DNA of 64,000 bases from Burkholderia plantarii (GTDB taxonomy: Bacteria; Pseudomonadota; Gammaproteobacteria; Burkholderiales; Burkholderiaceae). The DNA is taken from NCBI RefSeq assembly GCF_001411805.1, contig NZ_CP007212.1, positions 496,001 through 560,000 of the forward strand. Direction: 5' to 3'. Made by a program: the position numbers and the translations under genes. Below are positions 22,376-35,431 of this stretch, piece by piece; within the stretch, counting starts at the first letter, position 1; each line of letters opens with the position of its first letter. The notes beneath the pieces are model-generated. The model was not told the DNA's origin. It saw nothing but the letters and a program-made list of their open reading frames with translations, and did not search any database.

Positions 22376-22425
22376 ACGGGCCGACATCCGGAAACGCCTC
22401 CATTCCGGACGTCGGCCCGTCTTTC
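22376..22425 (+). terminator. Intrinsic terminator closing the dcw cluster
   Basis: A 17-bp stem with one A-C mismatch (left arm 22376-22392 starting ACGGGCCGAC, right arm 22404-22420 ending GTCGGCCCGT) with an 11-nt loop, then CTTTCT. It separates the dcw/peroxiredoxin unit from lpxC. Confidence 0.85.
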
Positions 22426-22507
22426 TAGATGCCGATACCGCTTTCTCGGGTAACGCGTAGAAACAGTTGATACGACAATCGGTCCAACGTCGCTACCGGT
22501 TTTGCGC

Positions 22508-22513
22508 TATACT
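22508..22513 (+). promoter_or_regulatory. Possible -10 element of lpxC
   Basis: TATACT is preceded by GCGC, 55 bp before the lpxC start. No convincing -35 element is seen at 16-18 bp, so this is a weak call supported mainly by position after a terminator. Confidence 0.4.
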
Positions 22514-22568
22514 CTCGCCTATCGAATAAAAGTCCTGATTGATAACGTCAATCAAGAATCAAGACATC

Positions 22569-23486
22569 ATGTTGAAGCAGCGAACCATCAAATCGATCGT
22601 GAAGACCGTCGGCATCGGCCTGCACTCGGGCCGCAAGGTCGAACTGACGCTTCGCCCGGCCGCGCCGGGTACGGGGATCGTCTTCACGCGCGTCGATTTG
22701 CCGGCCCCGGTCGAGATTCCGGCCAACGCGATGGCGATCGGCGACACGCGCCTCGCGTCGGTGCTGCAGAAGGACGGCGCGCGTGTCTCGACGGTCGAGC
22801 ACCTGATGTCGGCCTGCGCCGGCCTCGGCGTCGACAATCTCTACGTCGACGTGACCGCCGAGGAAATCCCGATCATGGACGGTAGCGCCTCGTCGTTCGT
22901 CTTCCTGATCCAGTCGGCCGGCATCGAGGAGCAGAACGCGCCGAAGCGTTTCATCAAGGTGACGCGCCCGGTCGAGATTCGCGACGGCGACAAGTTCGCC
23001 CGGCTCGATCCGTATTTCGGCTTCAAGCTCAAGTTCACGATCGATTTCCGCCATCCGGCCGTCGACAAGACGGGTCAGGAACTCGAGGTCGATTTCGCCA
23101 ATACGTCCTACGTGCGCGAGATCGCACGCGCGCGCACCTTCGGCTTCGCCCACGAGGTCGAAATGATGCGCGAGCTGGGCCTGGCGCGCGGCGGCAGCAT
23201 GGACAACGCGATCGTGCTCGACGAGTACCGCATCCTCAACAACGACGGCCTGCGCTACGACGACGAGTTCGTGAAGCACAAGATGCTCGACGCGATCGGC
23301 GATCTGTACGTGGTGGGCCATCCGCTGCTCGCGTCGTACACCGCCTACAAGTCGGGCCACGGCCTCAACAACGCCTTGCTGCGCGAACTGCTCGCGCACG
23401 AGGACGCCTACGAGATGGTCACGTTCGAGGATTTGAAGGCCGCGCCGCGCGGTTTCGGCTTCGACGCGCAGACGGCGTTCGCGTAA
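22569..23486 (+). CDS. lpxC: UDP-3-O-acyl-N-acetylglucosamine deacetylase (LpxC)
   Basis: A 305-residue zinc deacetylase, the committed step of lipid A synthesis; the length equals that of E. coli LpxC. Zinc ligands are visible in VEHLMSA (His78) and in the HKMLDAIGD motif (His and Asp); the catalytic base region is MDGSA and the late general acid is in [13 protein letters not shown] 22569 gives the standard N-terminus [21 protein letters not shown]. It is flanked by terminators on both sides, so it is a single-gene unit. Confidence 0.97.
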   Translation: MLKQRTIKSIVKTVGIGLHSGRKVELTLRPAAPGTGIVFTRVDLPAPVEIPANAMAIGDTRLASVLQKDGARVSTVEHLMSACAGLGVDNLYVDVTAEEIPIMDGSASSFVFLIQSAGIEEQNAPKRFIKVTRPVEIRDGDKFARLDPYFGFKLKFTIDFRHPAVDKTGQELEVDFANTSYVREIARARTFGFAHEVEMMRELGLARGGSMDNAIVLDEYRILNNDGLRYDDEFVKHKMLDAIGDLYVVGHPLLASYTAYKSGHGLNNALLRELLAHEDAYEMVTFEDLKAAPRGFGFDAQTAFA

Positions 23487-23533
23487 GCGGGCGTCGGGCG
23501 GGGCGGCACGCGTCGGCCCCGGCACAATGAAAG

Positions 23534-23559
23534 AAGGCAGCCATCCGGCTGCCTTTTTC
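23534..23559 (+). terminator. Terminator between convergent lpxC and dciA
   Basis: Perfect 9-bp stem AAGGCAGCC / GGCTGCCTT (23534-23542, 23547-23555), loop ATCC, followed by TTTTTC. Read on the minus strand it also has a T-rich 3' flank, so it may serve both genes. Confidence 0.9.
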
Positions 23560-23591
23560 GCATGGGGGACCCGCATCGAGGGGCGAGCCCC

Positions 23592-24101
23592 TCAGCGCGT
23601 CGGCTTCGGTTTCTTCGCATGCCGCTCGGCCATGCGTGCCAGCGCGTCCTGCAGCGGCGACGGCGCCAGCGCCTCGGCCAGCTCGCGCAGCGCCTCGGTG
23701 CCCGCGGGCGTCATGCGCGCCTGCTTGATCCGCAGCGGCTCCGGCGCATCCTGCGGGCGCACCCGTACCTTCAGCGTCGCGACGTGCCAGCCGCGCGCCT
23801 GCAGGTCGGCGACGAGGCGCGGCGCCACCTGCCGCAGCCGCGCGGCCAGCGCGTTGTGCGCCGCGAACAGCGTCAGGCCGCCGTCCTTGATCGAGCCGGG
23901 TTCGACGTGATTGGCGAGATAGTCGGGCAGCAGCGCGCGCAGATCGCGCTGCAGCGAGGCGACCTGCTCGACGCCGGCGCGCAGCGCGGCGAACGCGTCG
24001 GTGCGCTTGAGCACGTCGGCCGCCACCTGCGGGCGCGAGTAGCCAGCCGCACGGGCGGATGCGTAGGCGGACGACTTGGCGGACCTGGGCGGGCGATTCA
24101 T
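23592..24101 (-). CDS. dciA: DciA-like DUF721 protein
   Basis: A 169-residue protein with a DUF721/DciA domain at about residues 30-140: two short segments (LRALLPDYLANHVEPGSIKDGGLTLF, then ALAARLRQVAPRLVADLQARG followed by VATLKVRVRPQ) give the KH-like alternation. The ends are Lys/Pro-rich and probably disordered. DciA is known in other bacteria as the ancestral loader or helper of the replicative helicase DnaB, replaced by DnaC in E. coli. The location between lpxC and secA matches dciA in Pseudomonas. The family assignment is by sequence pattern; the function is by analogy. Confidence 0.78.
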   Translation of the reverse strand: MNRPPRSAKSSAYASARAAGYSRPQVAADVLKRTDAFAALRAGVEQVASLQRDLRALLPDYLANHVEPGSIKDGGLTLFAAHNALAARLRQVAPRLVADLQARGWHVATLKVRVRPQDAPEPLRIKQARMTPAGTEALRELAEALAPSPLQDALARMAERHAKKPKPTR

Positions 24102-24461
24102 GAAGCGGCGCGGATTTTCGTGGGGCAGCAGCGATGGCGATGGACGGATTGTAACCTGCGCGAGGCATGCTGACGGCCGGGTGGCCGGGGCCGGATCGAC
24201 GGAGGGCGATCGGCCCCCCGCGCGGGATTTCCCGCACGGCCTTGATGCGGCGTCGTTCCGGCCGCATATCGGTTGTCGCGGCGGCGCATTCGGCGCGCCT
24301 TTGCCGGGCGCGAAGCGGGGGCCGGCGCGATACCGGCGCGTGCAAATGCGCGTGCTAAAATTCTTCGTTTGAATTCACTCATACGCTAAGCCGCCAAGGC
24401 TCGGCGCGCCGGGGTAGGTGTCATCCGCTCCGGGGCCGTTGCTGCGACGCAGACCCGATCG
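24102..24461. other. Divergent intergenic region dciA / secA
   Basis: No gene was recognised in these 360 bases; the short open frames look like GC-rich noise. The left part must hold the dciA promoter. The right part contains the extended -10 proposed for secA at 24353-24361. Confidence 0.4.
24353..24361 (+). promoter_or_regulatory. Candidate extended -10 promoter of secA
   Basis: TGCTAAAAT combines a TGN extension with the -10 hexamer TAAAAT (24356-24361), about 100 bp before secA. No good -35 hexamer is present, as is common for extended -10 promoters. Confidence 0.5.
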
Positions 24462-27251
<2,790 letters not shown>

Positions 27252-27410
27252 TCCCGGCGGCGCCGGCGCGGCATGCGATCCATCCGCCCGGCGCCGTCGT
27301 TGCGCTTGCCATGCGTCATGCCGCTGTCGCACGCTCCGGCGCAGCATGACGTGACATGAATCCGCGGCGGCCCGCATCGATGCGCGCCGCCGCTTCGTTC
27401 TCATTCACCG

Positions 27411-27438
27411 ATGCCGGCCGCGGCCGGCATTTTCCTTT
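27411..27438 (+). terminator. Palindromic hairpin between secA and argJ
   Basis: ATGCCGGCCG is followed immediately by its reverse complement CGGCCGGCAT (27411-27430), then TTTCCTTTC. It resembles a terminator for secA, but it lies only about 15 bases before argJ, inside any secA-argJ transcript or argJ leader. Confidence 0.55.
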
Positions 27439-27452
27439 CGGCAGGTGTCCCC

Positions 27453-28694
27453 ATGGCTGTCAATTTCCCCTCGATCGATCCCGCGCAACTGCATCCCGTC
27501 GCCGGCGTCACGCTCGGCTGGGCGGAAGCCAGCATCCGCAAGCCGAACCGCAAGGACGTGCTCGTCATCTCCGTGGAGGAGGGGGCGACGGTGGCCGGCG
27601 TGTTCACCGAGAACCGCTTCTGCGCGGCGCCGGTGATCGTCTGTCGCGAGCATCTGGCGGGCGTGCGCACCGGCGCGCCGGCGATCCGCGCACTGGTCGT
27701 GAACACCGGCAACGCCAACGCCGGCACGGGCGAGCCGGGCCTCGCCGCGACCCGCGAGACCTGCGCCGAACTCGCGCGCCTGACCGGCTTCGCGCCTTCG
27801 CAGGTGCTGCCGTTCTCGACCGGCGTGATCCTCGAACCGCTGCCTGTCGATCGCCTGAAAGCCGGCCTGCCCGCCGCGCTCGCGAATCGCGCGGCCGCGA
27901 ACTGGTACGACGCCGCGCAGGCGATCATGACCACCGACACGCTGCCGAAGGCGGCCTCGCGGCAGGTGGCGATCGACGGCCATACGGTCACGCTGACCGG
28001 CATCAGCAAGGGTGCCGGCATGATCAAGCCGAACATGGCGACCATGCTCGGCTTCCTCGCGTTCGACGCGGCCGTCGCCCAGCCGGTGCTCGACCAGCTC
28101 GTGAAGGACGTGGCGAACCGCTCGTTCAACTGCATCACGATCGACGGCGACACCTCGACCAACGACTCCTTCATCCTGATCGCCTCGGGCAAGTCGAGCC
28201 TGCCGGCCGTCACTTCTACCGACTCGCCCGCCTACGCGGCGCTGCGCGAGGCCGTGACCGAGGTCGCGCAGACGCTCTCGCAGCTGATCGTGCGCGACGG
28301 CGAGGGCGCCACGAAGTTCATGACGGTGCAGGTCGAGGGCGGCCGCGACGTGGCCGAATGCCGGCAGATCGCCTACGCGATCGGCCATTCGCCACTCGTG
28401 AAGACCGCGTTCTACGCGTCGGACCCCAACCTCGGGCGGATTCTCGCGGCGATCGGCTATGCCGGCATCGCCGATCTCGAAGTCGGCAGGATCGACCTCT
28501 ATCTCGACGACGTGCTGGTCGCAAAGGCGGGTGGCCGCAACCCCGACTACCAGGAAGCCGACGGCCAGCGCGTGATGAAGCAGAGCGAGATCACGATCCG
28601 CGTGCTGCTCGGTCGCGGCGACGCGAGCGCGACGATCTGGACCTGCGATCTGTCGCACGAGTACGTGAGCATCAACGCCGACTACCGGTCGTAA
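27453..28694 (+). CDS. argJ: Bifunctional ornithine acetyltransferase / N-acetylglutamate synthase (ArgJ)
   Basis: A 413-residue enzyme that recycles the acetyl group from N-acetylornithine to glutamate in arginine synthesis. The self-cleavage site is visible in [14 protein letters not shown]: cleavage before Thr197 frees the nucleophilic Thr at the start of the beta chain. ATG 27453 ([15 protein letters not shown]) is preferred to the upstream in-frame ATG at 27411, which lies within the palindrome. Whether it is mono- or bifunctional cannot be told from sequence alone. Confidence 0.95.
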   Translation: MAVNFPSIDPAQLHPVAGVTLGWAEASIRKPNRKDVLVISVEEGATVAGVFTENRFCAAPVIVCREHLAGVRTGAPAIRALVVNTGNANAGTGEPGLAATRETCAELARLTGFAPSQVLPFSTGVILEPLPVDRLKAGLPAALANRAAANWYDAAQAIMTTDTLPKAASRQVAIDGHTVTLTGISKGAGMIKPNMATMLGFLAFDAAVAQPVLDQLVKDVANRSFNCITIDGDTSTNDSFILIASGKSSLPAVTSTDSPAYAALREAVTEVAQTLSQLIVRDGEGATKFMTVQVEGGRDVAECRQIAYAIGHSPLVKTAFYASDPNLGRILAAIGYAGIADLEVGRIDLYLDDVLVAKAGGRNPDYQEADGQRVMKQSEITIRVLLGRGDASATIWTCDLSHEYVSINADYRS

Positions 28695-28759
28695 GCCGGC
28701 CGCACGCCAAGCGGCGGCGCGCTCGCGCCGCCACGATCATCGAACTACCGGATTCCCAG

Positions 28760-29629
28760 ATGGACAAGCTCGAACAGTTTCTCGACCGCGCCGAAGCGCT
28801 GATCGGCCGCTTCGAAGCGCTGCTGCCGCCGGCCCCGGCCGACGTCGACTGGAGCGCGGCGAACGCGTTTCGCTGGCGCAAGCGCCAGGGCCGCGGTTAT
28901 CTGCAGGCGGTGCCGGCCGTGTCGCCGATCGCGCTCGCCGACCTCCAGAACATCGACCGCCAGAAGGCGCTGATCGAACAGAACACGCGCCAGTTCGTAC
29001 AGAAGCGGCCGGCCAACAACGTGCTGCTGACGGGCGCGCGCGGCACCGGCAAGTCCTCGCTGATCAAGGCCTGCCTGAACGCCTACGCGGCCGAGGGGCT
29101 GCGGCTGATCGAGGTGGACAAGGACGATCTGCACGATCTCGGCGACATCGTCGAACTGATTTCGGCACGCCCCGAGCGCTTCATCGTGTTCTGCGACGAC
29201 CTCTCGTTCGAGGACGGCGAATCGGGCTACAAGGCGCTGAAGGTCGCGCTCGACGGCTCGATTTCGGCGCAGTCGGACAACGTGCTGATCTACGCGACCT
29301 CGAATCGCCGGCACCTGCTGCCCGAATACATGAGCGACAACGAGTCGTACAAGCACCTGCCGGACGGCGAAATCCATCCGGGCGAGGTGGTCGAGGAGAA
29401 GATCTCGCTGTCCGAGCGCTTCGGCCTGTGGGTCAGCTTCTATCCGTTCAAGCAGGACGATTACCTGACGATCGTCGCGCACTGGCTGCGCCATTTCGGC
29501 TGCGACGACGCGCAGGTCGAGGCGGCGCGCGGCGACGCGCTGGTTTGGGCGCTCGAACGCGGCTCGCGCTCGGGGCGCGTGGCCTGGCAGTTCGCGCGCG
29601 ACCGCTCCGGCCGCCAGGAGCCGGCATGA
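28760..29629 (+). CDS. DUF815-family AAA ATPase of unknown role
   Basis: A 289-residue P-loop ATPase. Walker A is GARGTGKSS (residues 92-99), Walker B is FIVFCDDLSFE, and a sensor-like YATSNRRHLLPEYM follows. An N-terminal helical region of about 60 residues precedes the ATPase core. The family (DUF815) is widespread next to nudix genes in betaproteobacteria, but its substrate is unknown to me. The gene ends in ATGA overlapping the MutT-type hydrolase, so the two are translationally coupled. Confidence 0.85.
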   Translation: MDKLEQFLDRAEALIGRFEALLPPAPADVDWSAANAFRWRKRQGRGYLQAVPAVSPIALADLQNIDRQKALIEQNTRQFVQKRPANNVLLTGARGTGKSSLIKACLNAYAAEGLRLIEVDKDDLHDLGDIVELISARPERFIVFCDDLSFEDGESGYKALKVALDGSISAQSDNVLIYATSNRRHLLPEYMSDNESYKHLPDGEIHPGEVVEEKISLSERFGLWVSFYPFKQDDYLTIVAHWLRHFGCDDAQVEAARGDALVWALERGSRSGRVAWQFARDRSGRQEPA

Positions 29630-30063
29630 GCGCGGCCACCGACGCCAGCGCGGGCGGTGCCGCGCCGCGCAAGGTCACCGAGGTCGCGGTCGGCGTGCTG
29701 GTGCAGCCCGACGGCCGCTATCTGCTCGCGCAGCGGCCGGCCGGCAAGCCCTACGAGGGTTACTGGGAATTCCCGGGCGGCAAGCTCGAGGCGGGCGAGA
29801 GCGTGGAGGCGGCACTCGCGCGCGAACTGCACGAGGAGCTCGGGATCTCGGTCACGGCCTGTCAGCGCTGGCATACGCTCGAACACGACTATCCGCACGC
29901 GTACGTGCGACTGTTCTTCTGCAAGGTCACGGGTTGGGACGGCGAGCCGCATAGCCGCGAAGGGCAGGCGTTCGTCTGGCAGTCGCTGCCGGTAGACGTC
30001 GCGCCGCTGCTGCCGGCCGCGCTGCCGGTGCTCGACCTGCTCGCGCGCGAAGCGCAGGCATAG
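29626..30063 (+). CDS. mutT: MutT-type Nudix hydrolase (8-oxo-dGTP diphosphatase-like)
   Basis: A 145-residue Nudix protein. The full Nudix box G-x5-E-x7-REL-x-EE-x-G is present as GKLEAGE, SVEAALA, RELHEELGI, and the preceding YEGYWEFPGG is the typical MutT context. MutT cleans the nucleotide pool of 8-oxo-dGTP. The substrate is inferred from similarity to MutT; other nucleotide substrates are possible. The start overlaps the ATPase gene. The next gene, yacG, runs the opposite way. Confidence 0.85.
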   Translation: MSAATDASAGGAAPRKVTEVAVGVLVQPDGRYLLAQRPAGKPYEGYWEFPGGKLEAGESVEAALARELHEELGISVTACQRWHTLEHDYPHAYVRLFFCKVTGWDGEPHSREGQAFVWQSLPVDVAPLLPAALPVLDLLAREAQA

Positions 30064-30130
30064 GCACGCCGAGGGCGGTTCGCCCGGGCGTCAGTCCGGC
30101 AGGCTTTTCCGCCGATCCGGAAACAGGAGG

Positions 30131-30349
30131 TCAGTCGTGGTGGCTGGAGCGGCCCGAGCGGCCGTCCGGCTCGCCGTCCGCGGCATCGTCCGACGGTTCG
30201 TCGTCGGTGCCGCCGATCCGGTAGCGCTCGGCGGCCCAGGCGCCGAGGTCCATCTGCTTGCAGCGGGCCGAGCAGAACGGGCGGAACGGGCTTTCCGGCG
30301 TCCAGGACACGTCCTTCGCGCAAGCCGGGCATTTGACGACGAGAGTCAC
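30131..30349 (-). CDS. yacG: DNA gyrase inhibitor YacG (zinc protein)
   Basis: A 72-residue protein with one zinc site formed by CPAC and CSARC, then the family motif [12 protein letters not shown], and an acidic, His/Ser-rich tail. YacG of E. coli binds GyrB and inhibits gyrase. The start is GTG at 30349. It lies 8 bases after zapD on the same strand, the same coaE-zapD-yacG order as in many proteobacteria. Confidence 0.93.
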   Translation of the reverse strand: MTLVVKCPACAKDVSWTPESPFRPFCSARCKQMDLGAWAAERYRIGGTDDEPSDDAADGEPDGRSGRSSHHD

Positions 30350-30357
30350 GGCGATAT

Positions 30358-31875
<1,518 letters not shown>

Positions 31876-32784
31876 TCAGCCTCCGATCGCCAGATAGAAC
31901 GGCGTGCCGTAGAGCAGCGTCGCGATGCCGCCGAGCGCGAGAAACGGTCCGAACGGCAGCGGCTCCTCGAAACGCATCCGGCCGCGCCACATCGCGACGA
32001 GTCCCACCAGCGCGCCGCTCAGCGCCGCGATCAGCACGATCTGCGGCAGCGCGATCCAGCCGAGCCAGGCGCCGAGCGCGGCAAGCAGCTTCAGGTCGCC
32101 GTAGCCGATGCCCTCGATGCCGCGCAGCCACTTGAACAGCCAGAACACGCACCAGAGGAACAGATAGCCGGCGATCGCGCCGATCACGGCCTCGCGCAGG
32201 TCGACGAAGCTGCCCCACAGATTGACGACGAGGCCGGCCCACAGCAGTGGCAGCGTCATCGAATCGGGCAGGTAGCCGGTCTTGATGTCGATCAGGCTCA
32301 TCGCGACCAGCATCGCGCAGAGGCCGAACGCGGCGAGCGCGGCCGGCACCGGGCCGAACACCGCGAGCGAGGCGACCGCGAGCGCGCCCGAGACGAGCTC
32401 GACGAGCGGATAGCGGAGGCCGATCGGCGCGCTGCACTGGCTGCAGCGGCCGCGCAGCGCCAGATAGCTGAACACCGGCACGTTTTCCCAGGCGCGCAGC
32501 ACGTGGCCACAGTGCGGGCAGGCGCTGCGCGGCACGGACAGGTCGTAGCGCGCCGGCAGCCCGTCGTCGGGCGTCGGGTCGGTGCCGGCCGCCTCGGCGA
32601 GTTCCGCCTGCCAGGCGCGCTGCATCATCACCGGCAGCCGGTGCCCCACCACGTTCAGGAAACTGCCGACGACGAGCCCGATCACGGCCGCGAACAGGTA
32701 GCGGACGGCGGGCGGCAACGCGGCGAACGCGGCGAACGCGGCGAACGCGAGCGGCGGATCGGGCAGGGCGAAAGACGAGATCAT
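31876..32784 (-). CDS. pilD: Prepilin leader peptidase / N-methyltransferase (PilD/GspO)
   Basis: A 302-residue inner-membrane aspartic peptidase that trims and methylates type IV prepilins and type II pseudopilins. It has the zinc-binding pairs CPHC and CSQC in the first cytoplasmic loop, the catalytic Asp in [11 protein letters not shown] and the second in [12 protein letters not shown]. Several membrane helices follow. ATG 32784 is chosen; a TTG eight codons upstream is possible. Near the N-terminus three copies of a 9-bp repeat encode a Phe-Ala-Ala run. It probably serves both the local pilus genes and distant secretion systems. Confidence 0.93.
   Translation of the reverse strand: MISSFALPDPPLAFAAFAAFAALPPAVRYLFAAVIGLVVGSFLNVVGHRLPVMMQRAWQAELAEAAGTDPTPDDGLPARYDLSVPRSACPHCGHVLRAWENVPVFSYLALRGRCSQCSAPIGLRYPLVELVSGALAVASLAVFGPVPAALAAFGLCAMLVAMSLIDIKTGYLPDSMTLPLLWAGLVVNLWGSFVDLREAVIGAIAGYLFLWCVFWLFKWLRGIEGIGYGDLKLLAALGAWLGWIALPQIVLIAALSGALVGLVAMWRGRMRFEEPLPFGPFLALGGIATLLYGTPFYLAIGG
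32720..32746. repeat. 9-bp tandem repeat (3 copies) inside pilD
   Basis: The unit GCGGCGAAC occurs three times head to tail. Read on the minus strand it encodes the repeated residues Phe-Ala-Ala just before the first membrane helix. Because the unit is a multiple of three, copy number changes would keep the frame. Confidence 0.85.
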
Positions 32785-32836
32785 CGAAACCGGACGGGAA
32801 AAGGGCAAAAGCGAAGCGCGGCAACCGGGAGCGATC

Positions 32837-34045
32837 CTACACCACGTTGCCGAGCTGAACGATCGGCAGGTACATCGCCACCACGAGCCCGCCCACCAGC
32901 GCGCCGAGCACGATCACGACGAGCGGCTCGCAGAGGCTCGTCAGCAGGCCGATCCGCTCGTCGACCTGCCGCTCGCAGAGCGTCGCGATGTCGACCAGCA
33001 TCGCGTCGAGCGTGCCCGATTCCTCGGCCACCGCCACCGGCTCCACCACCTCGTCCGGGAAGCAGACGGCCGCGCGCATCGCTTGCGCGAGCCGCTCGCC
33101 GCGCAGCAGCCGGGCGGCGATCGTGGCCGTCGCGCGATCGAATACCGGGTTGCCGGTGGCCTGCGCGAGCGAATCGAACGCGTCGGCGAGCGGCGTGCCT
33201 GCGCGCAGCAGCGTGCCGAGCGTGCGGCTCCAGCGCGCGGCGGCCAGCGTGCGCAACAACGGGCCGACCAGCGGCAGCCGCAGCGTCGTGCGCGCGACGG
33301 CGAGGCGCAGCGCGGGCGAGCGGCGCAGCAGTGCCGCCAGCGTCAATCCGGCGGCGGTGGCCGCGATTGTCACGGGCGGCCCGGCTCGCGCGGCCGTGCC
33401 GGACAGCGCGAGCACGAAGCGGGTCGGCGCCGGCAGCTTCGCGCCGAAGCCGTCGAAGATCTGCGCGAAGGTCGGCACGACCCACACCAGCAGCGCCGCG
33501 CTGATCGCGAGCGAGAAGGCCAGCACCGCGAGCGGATAGGCCAGCGCAGACCGCACCCGGGCGCGCTGCGCGGCGCCGCGCTCGCGATCCTCGGCGACGC
33601 GCGCGAGCAGCGGCGCGAGCGCACCCGATGCCTCGCCGACCGCCACCAGTTGGCGGAACATCGGATCGAATTGCCGTGGATACTGGCGCATTGCTTCCGA
33701 CAGTTGCCGCCCCGCGCCGATCGCGCGGGCCAGCCCGGCGGCGATGCGCGGCACGTCGCGCCGGCCGCCCGCGTCGGCCAGCAGTTCGAGCGCCGGTGCG
33801 AGCGGCAGGCCGGCGCGCAGCAGGCCGCCCAACTGATGCGTGAAGCGCGTGACGTCGCGCGCGCGGGCGGCCGGGGCGCGTGCCGGCCCGCCGTCGTCGA
33901 GCGCCAGCACCGTGATGCCGTTCCGGCGCAACGCCCGGCGCGCCGCGGCCGCGTCGACGGCGATCAGCGTGCCGCGCCGCTGCGCGCCGTCCCGCGCGAG
34001 CCCGGCCCAGCGGAACCGCCGGTCGGCGGCGGGCGGCGCGCTCAT
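32837..34045 (-). CDS. pilC: Type IV pilus / type II secretion inner-membrane platform protein (PilC/GspF)
   Basis: A 402-residue GspF-family protein with two repeated cytoplasmic domains (FTHQLGGLLRAGLPLAPALELLA and WSRTLGTLLRAGTPLADAFDSLA) and three membrane segments, the last near the C-terminus (EPLVVIVLGALVGGLVVAMYLPI). It anchors the assembly ATPase. The true start is ATG 34045, which overlaps the pilB stop; the longer open frame upstream lies inside pilB. Confidence 0.92.
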   Translation of the reverse strand: MSAPPAADRRFRWAGLARDGAQRRGTLIAVDAAAARRALRRNGITVLALDDGGPARAPAARARDVTRFTHQLGGLLRAGLPLAPALELLADAGGRRDVPRIAAGLARAIGAGRQLSEAMRQYPRQFDPMFRQLVAVGEASGALAPLLARVAEDRERGAAQRARVRSALAYPLAVLAFSLAISAALLVWVVPTFAQIFDGFGAKLPAPTRFVLALSGTAARAGPPVTIAATAAGLTLAALLRRSPALRLAVARTTLRLPLVGPLLRTLAAARWSRTLGTLLRAGTPLADAFDSLAQATGNPVFDRATATIAARLLRGERLAQAMRAAVCFPDEVVEPVAVAEESGTLDAMLVDIATLCERQVDERIGLLTSLCEPLVVIVLGALVGGLVVAMYLPIVQLGNVV

Positions 34046-35268
34046 GCGGCGTCCGTGATCGCGAGCGCCTCGTCGAGGCTCGTCGTGCCGTCGTACACGC
34101 GTTCGAGCGCCGCGTCGCGCAGCGTGCGCATGCCGTCCTCGCGCGCCTGCCGCGCGAGCGCGAGGCTGCCGGCGCGACCGACGATCCGCTCGCGCAACGC
34201 GTCCGACACCGTCATCACTTGATGCACGCCGATCCGGCCGCGATAGCCGATGCCGTGGCACGCCTCGCAGCCGACGGCGGCGAACGGACGCCAGCCGGCG
34301 CCGAGCGCGGCGGCGTCAAGCCCGCCGGCGGCAAGGCGCACGGCCGGCACGGACGACGGCCGCCGGCACGCGGCGCAGAGCCGCCTGACGAGCCGCTGCG
34401 CGGTGACGACGCGCAGCGCGGACGCGACGTGGTACGGCGCCACGCCAATGTCGAGCAGGCGCGCGATCGCGCCCGGTGCATCGTTGGTGTGCAGCGTCGA
34501 GAGCACGAGGTGGCCGGTCTGGGCGGCCTTGAGCGCGACGTCAGCCGTTTCGGCGTCGCGGATCTCGCCGACCATGATCACGTCCGGATCCTGTCGCAGA
34601 AACGCGCGCAGCGCGACCGCGAACGTGAGCCCGGCCTTGTCGCGCACGTTGACCTGGTTGAGCCCGTCGAGCTGCAGCTCGGCCGGATCCTCGATCGTGC
34701 AGAGATTGCGCGAGGCCAGATTGAGCCGTTGCAGGCAGCAGTAGAGCGTTATCGTCTTGCCGCTGCCGGTCGGGCCGGTGACGAGCACGAGCCCGTGCGG
34801 CGCTGCGATCGCCGCCTCCAGGGCCTCGGCCTGGCGCGCATCGAAGCCGAGCGCCGGCAGCGACAGGTCGGCCGGCAGCGTATCGAGGCGCCGCAGCACG
34901 AGCTTCTCGCCGTGCAGCGTGGGCAGCGAGCTGACCCGGTAGTCGCCGGTCACGCCGCGGCCGAGCGCGATCCGCAGCCGGCCGTCCTGCGGGACGCGGC
35001 GCTCGGCGATGTCCATCCGCGCCAGCACCTTCAGGCGCGTGACCACGCCGTCGCGCAGATGCGCGGGCGGTGCCGCGAACGGATGCAGCGCGCCGTCGAT
35101 GCGCAGCCGCACGCGCCAGTCGCGTTCGGCCGCTTCGATGTGGATGTCGGACGCGTCGCGTCGCGCGGCCTCGTTCAGGATCTCGTTGACGAGCGCGACC
35201 ACCGGCGCGTCGCCGGCCGGCGCGGGCCGGCCTGCTTCGGAGGAAAAGGATGTGGAGGGCGTGGACAC
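34042..35268 (-). CDS. pilB: Type IV pilus assembly ATPase (PilB/GspE family), short form
   Basis: A 408-residue secretion ATPase. It shows SDIHIEA, the Walker A GPTGSGKT, the Asp box, Walker B DPDVIMVGEIRD, the His box TGHLVLSTLHTND and a four-Cys zinc motif (CAAC, then CEAC). It starts with GTG 35268, and an in-frame stop lies upstream without another start, so the N-terminal regulatory domain usual in about 570-residue PilB proteins is absent. It forms an overlapping pair with pilC. The choice between pilus and type II secretion is by context with pilC and pilD only; no pilin or secretin gene is next to it. Confidence 0.88.
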   Translation of the reverse strand: MSTPSTSFSSEAGRPAPAGDAPVVALVNEILNEAARRDASDIHIEAAERDWRVRLRIDGALHPFAAPPAHLRDGVVTRLKVLARMDIAERRVPQDGRLRIALGRGVTGDYRVSSLPTLHGEKLVLRRLDTLPADLSLPALGFDARQAEALEAAIAAPHGLVLVTGPTGSGKTITLYCCLQRLNLASRNLCTIEDPAELQLDGLNQVNVRDKAGLTFAVALRAFLRQDPDVIMVGEIRDAETADVALKAAQTGHLVLSTLHTNDAPGAIARLLDIGVAPYHVASALRVVTAQRLVRRLCAACRRPSSVPAVRLAAGGLDAAALGAGWRPFAAVGCEACHGIGYRGRIGVHQVMTVSDALRERIVGRAGSLALARQAREDGMRTLRDAALERVYDGTTSLDEALAITDAA

Positions 35269-35431
35269 TTCGACCGGCCTCGCGGCCGCCTGTTGATCAC
35301 GATGCGGTGATCATCGCGCCGGCGCGCGGTGGCCGGCAGTCGGCCGAACGGCTAACGCGCGAGGTCGGGGCAGGGGCGGGGAGCGGCCGGCGTCGAACGT
35401 CGGATGCGGAAGCTCGACGCCGGCCGTGCCG

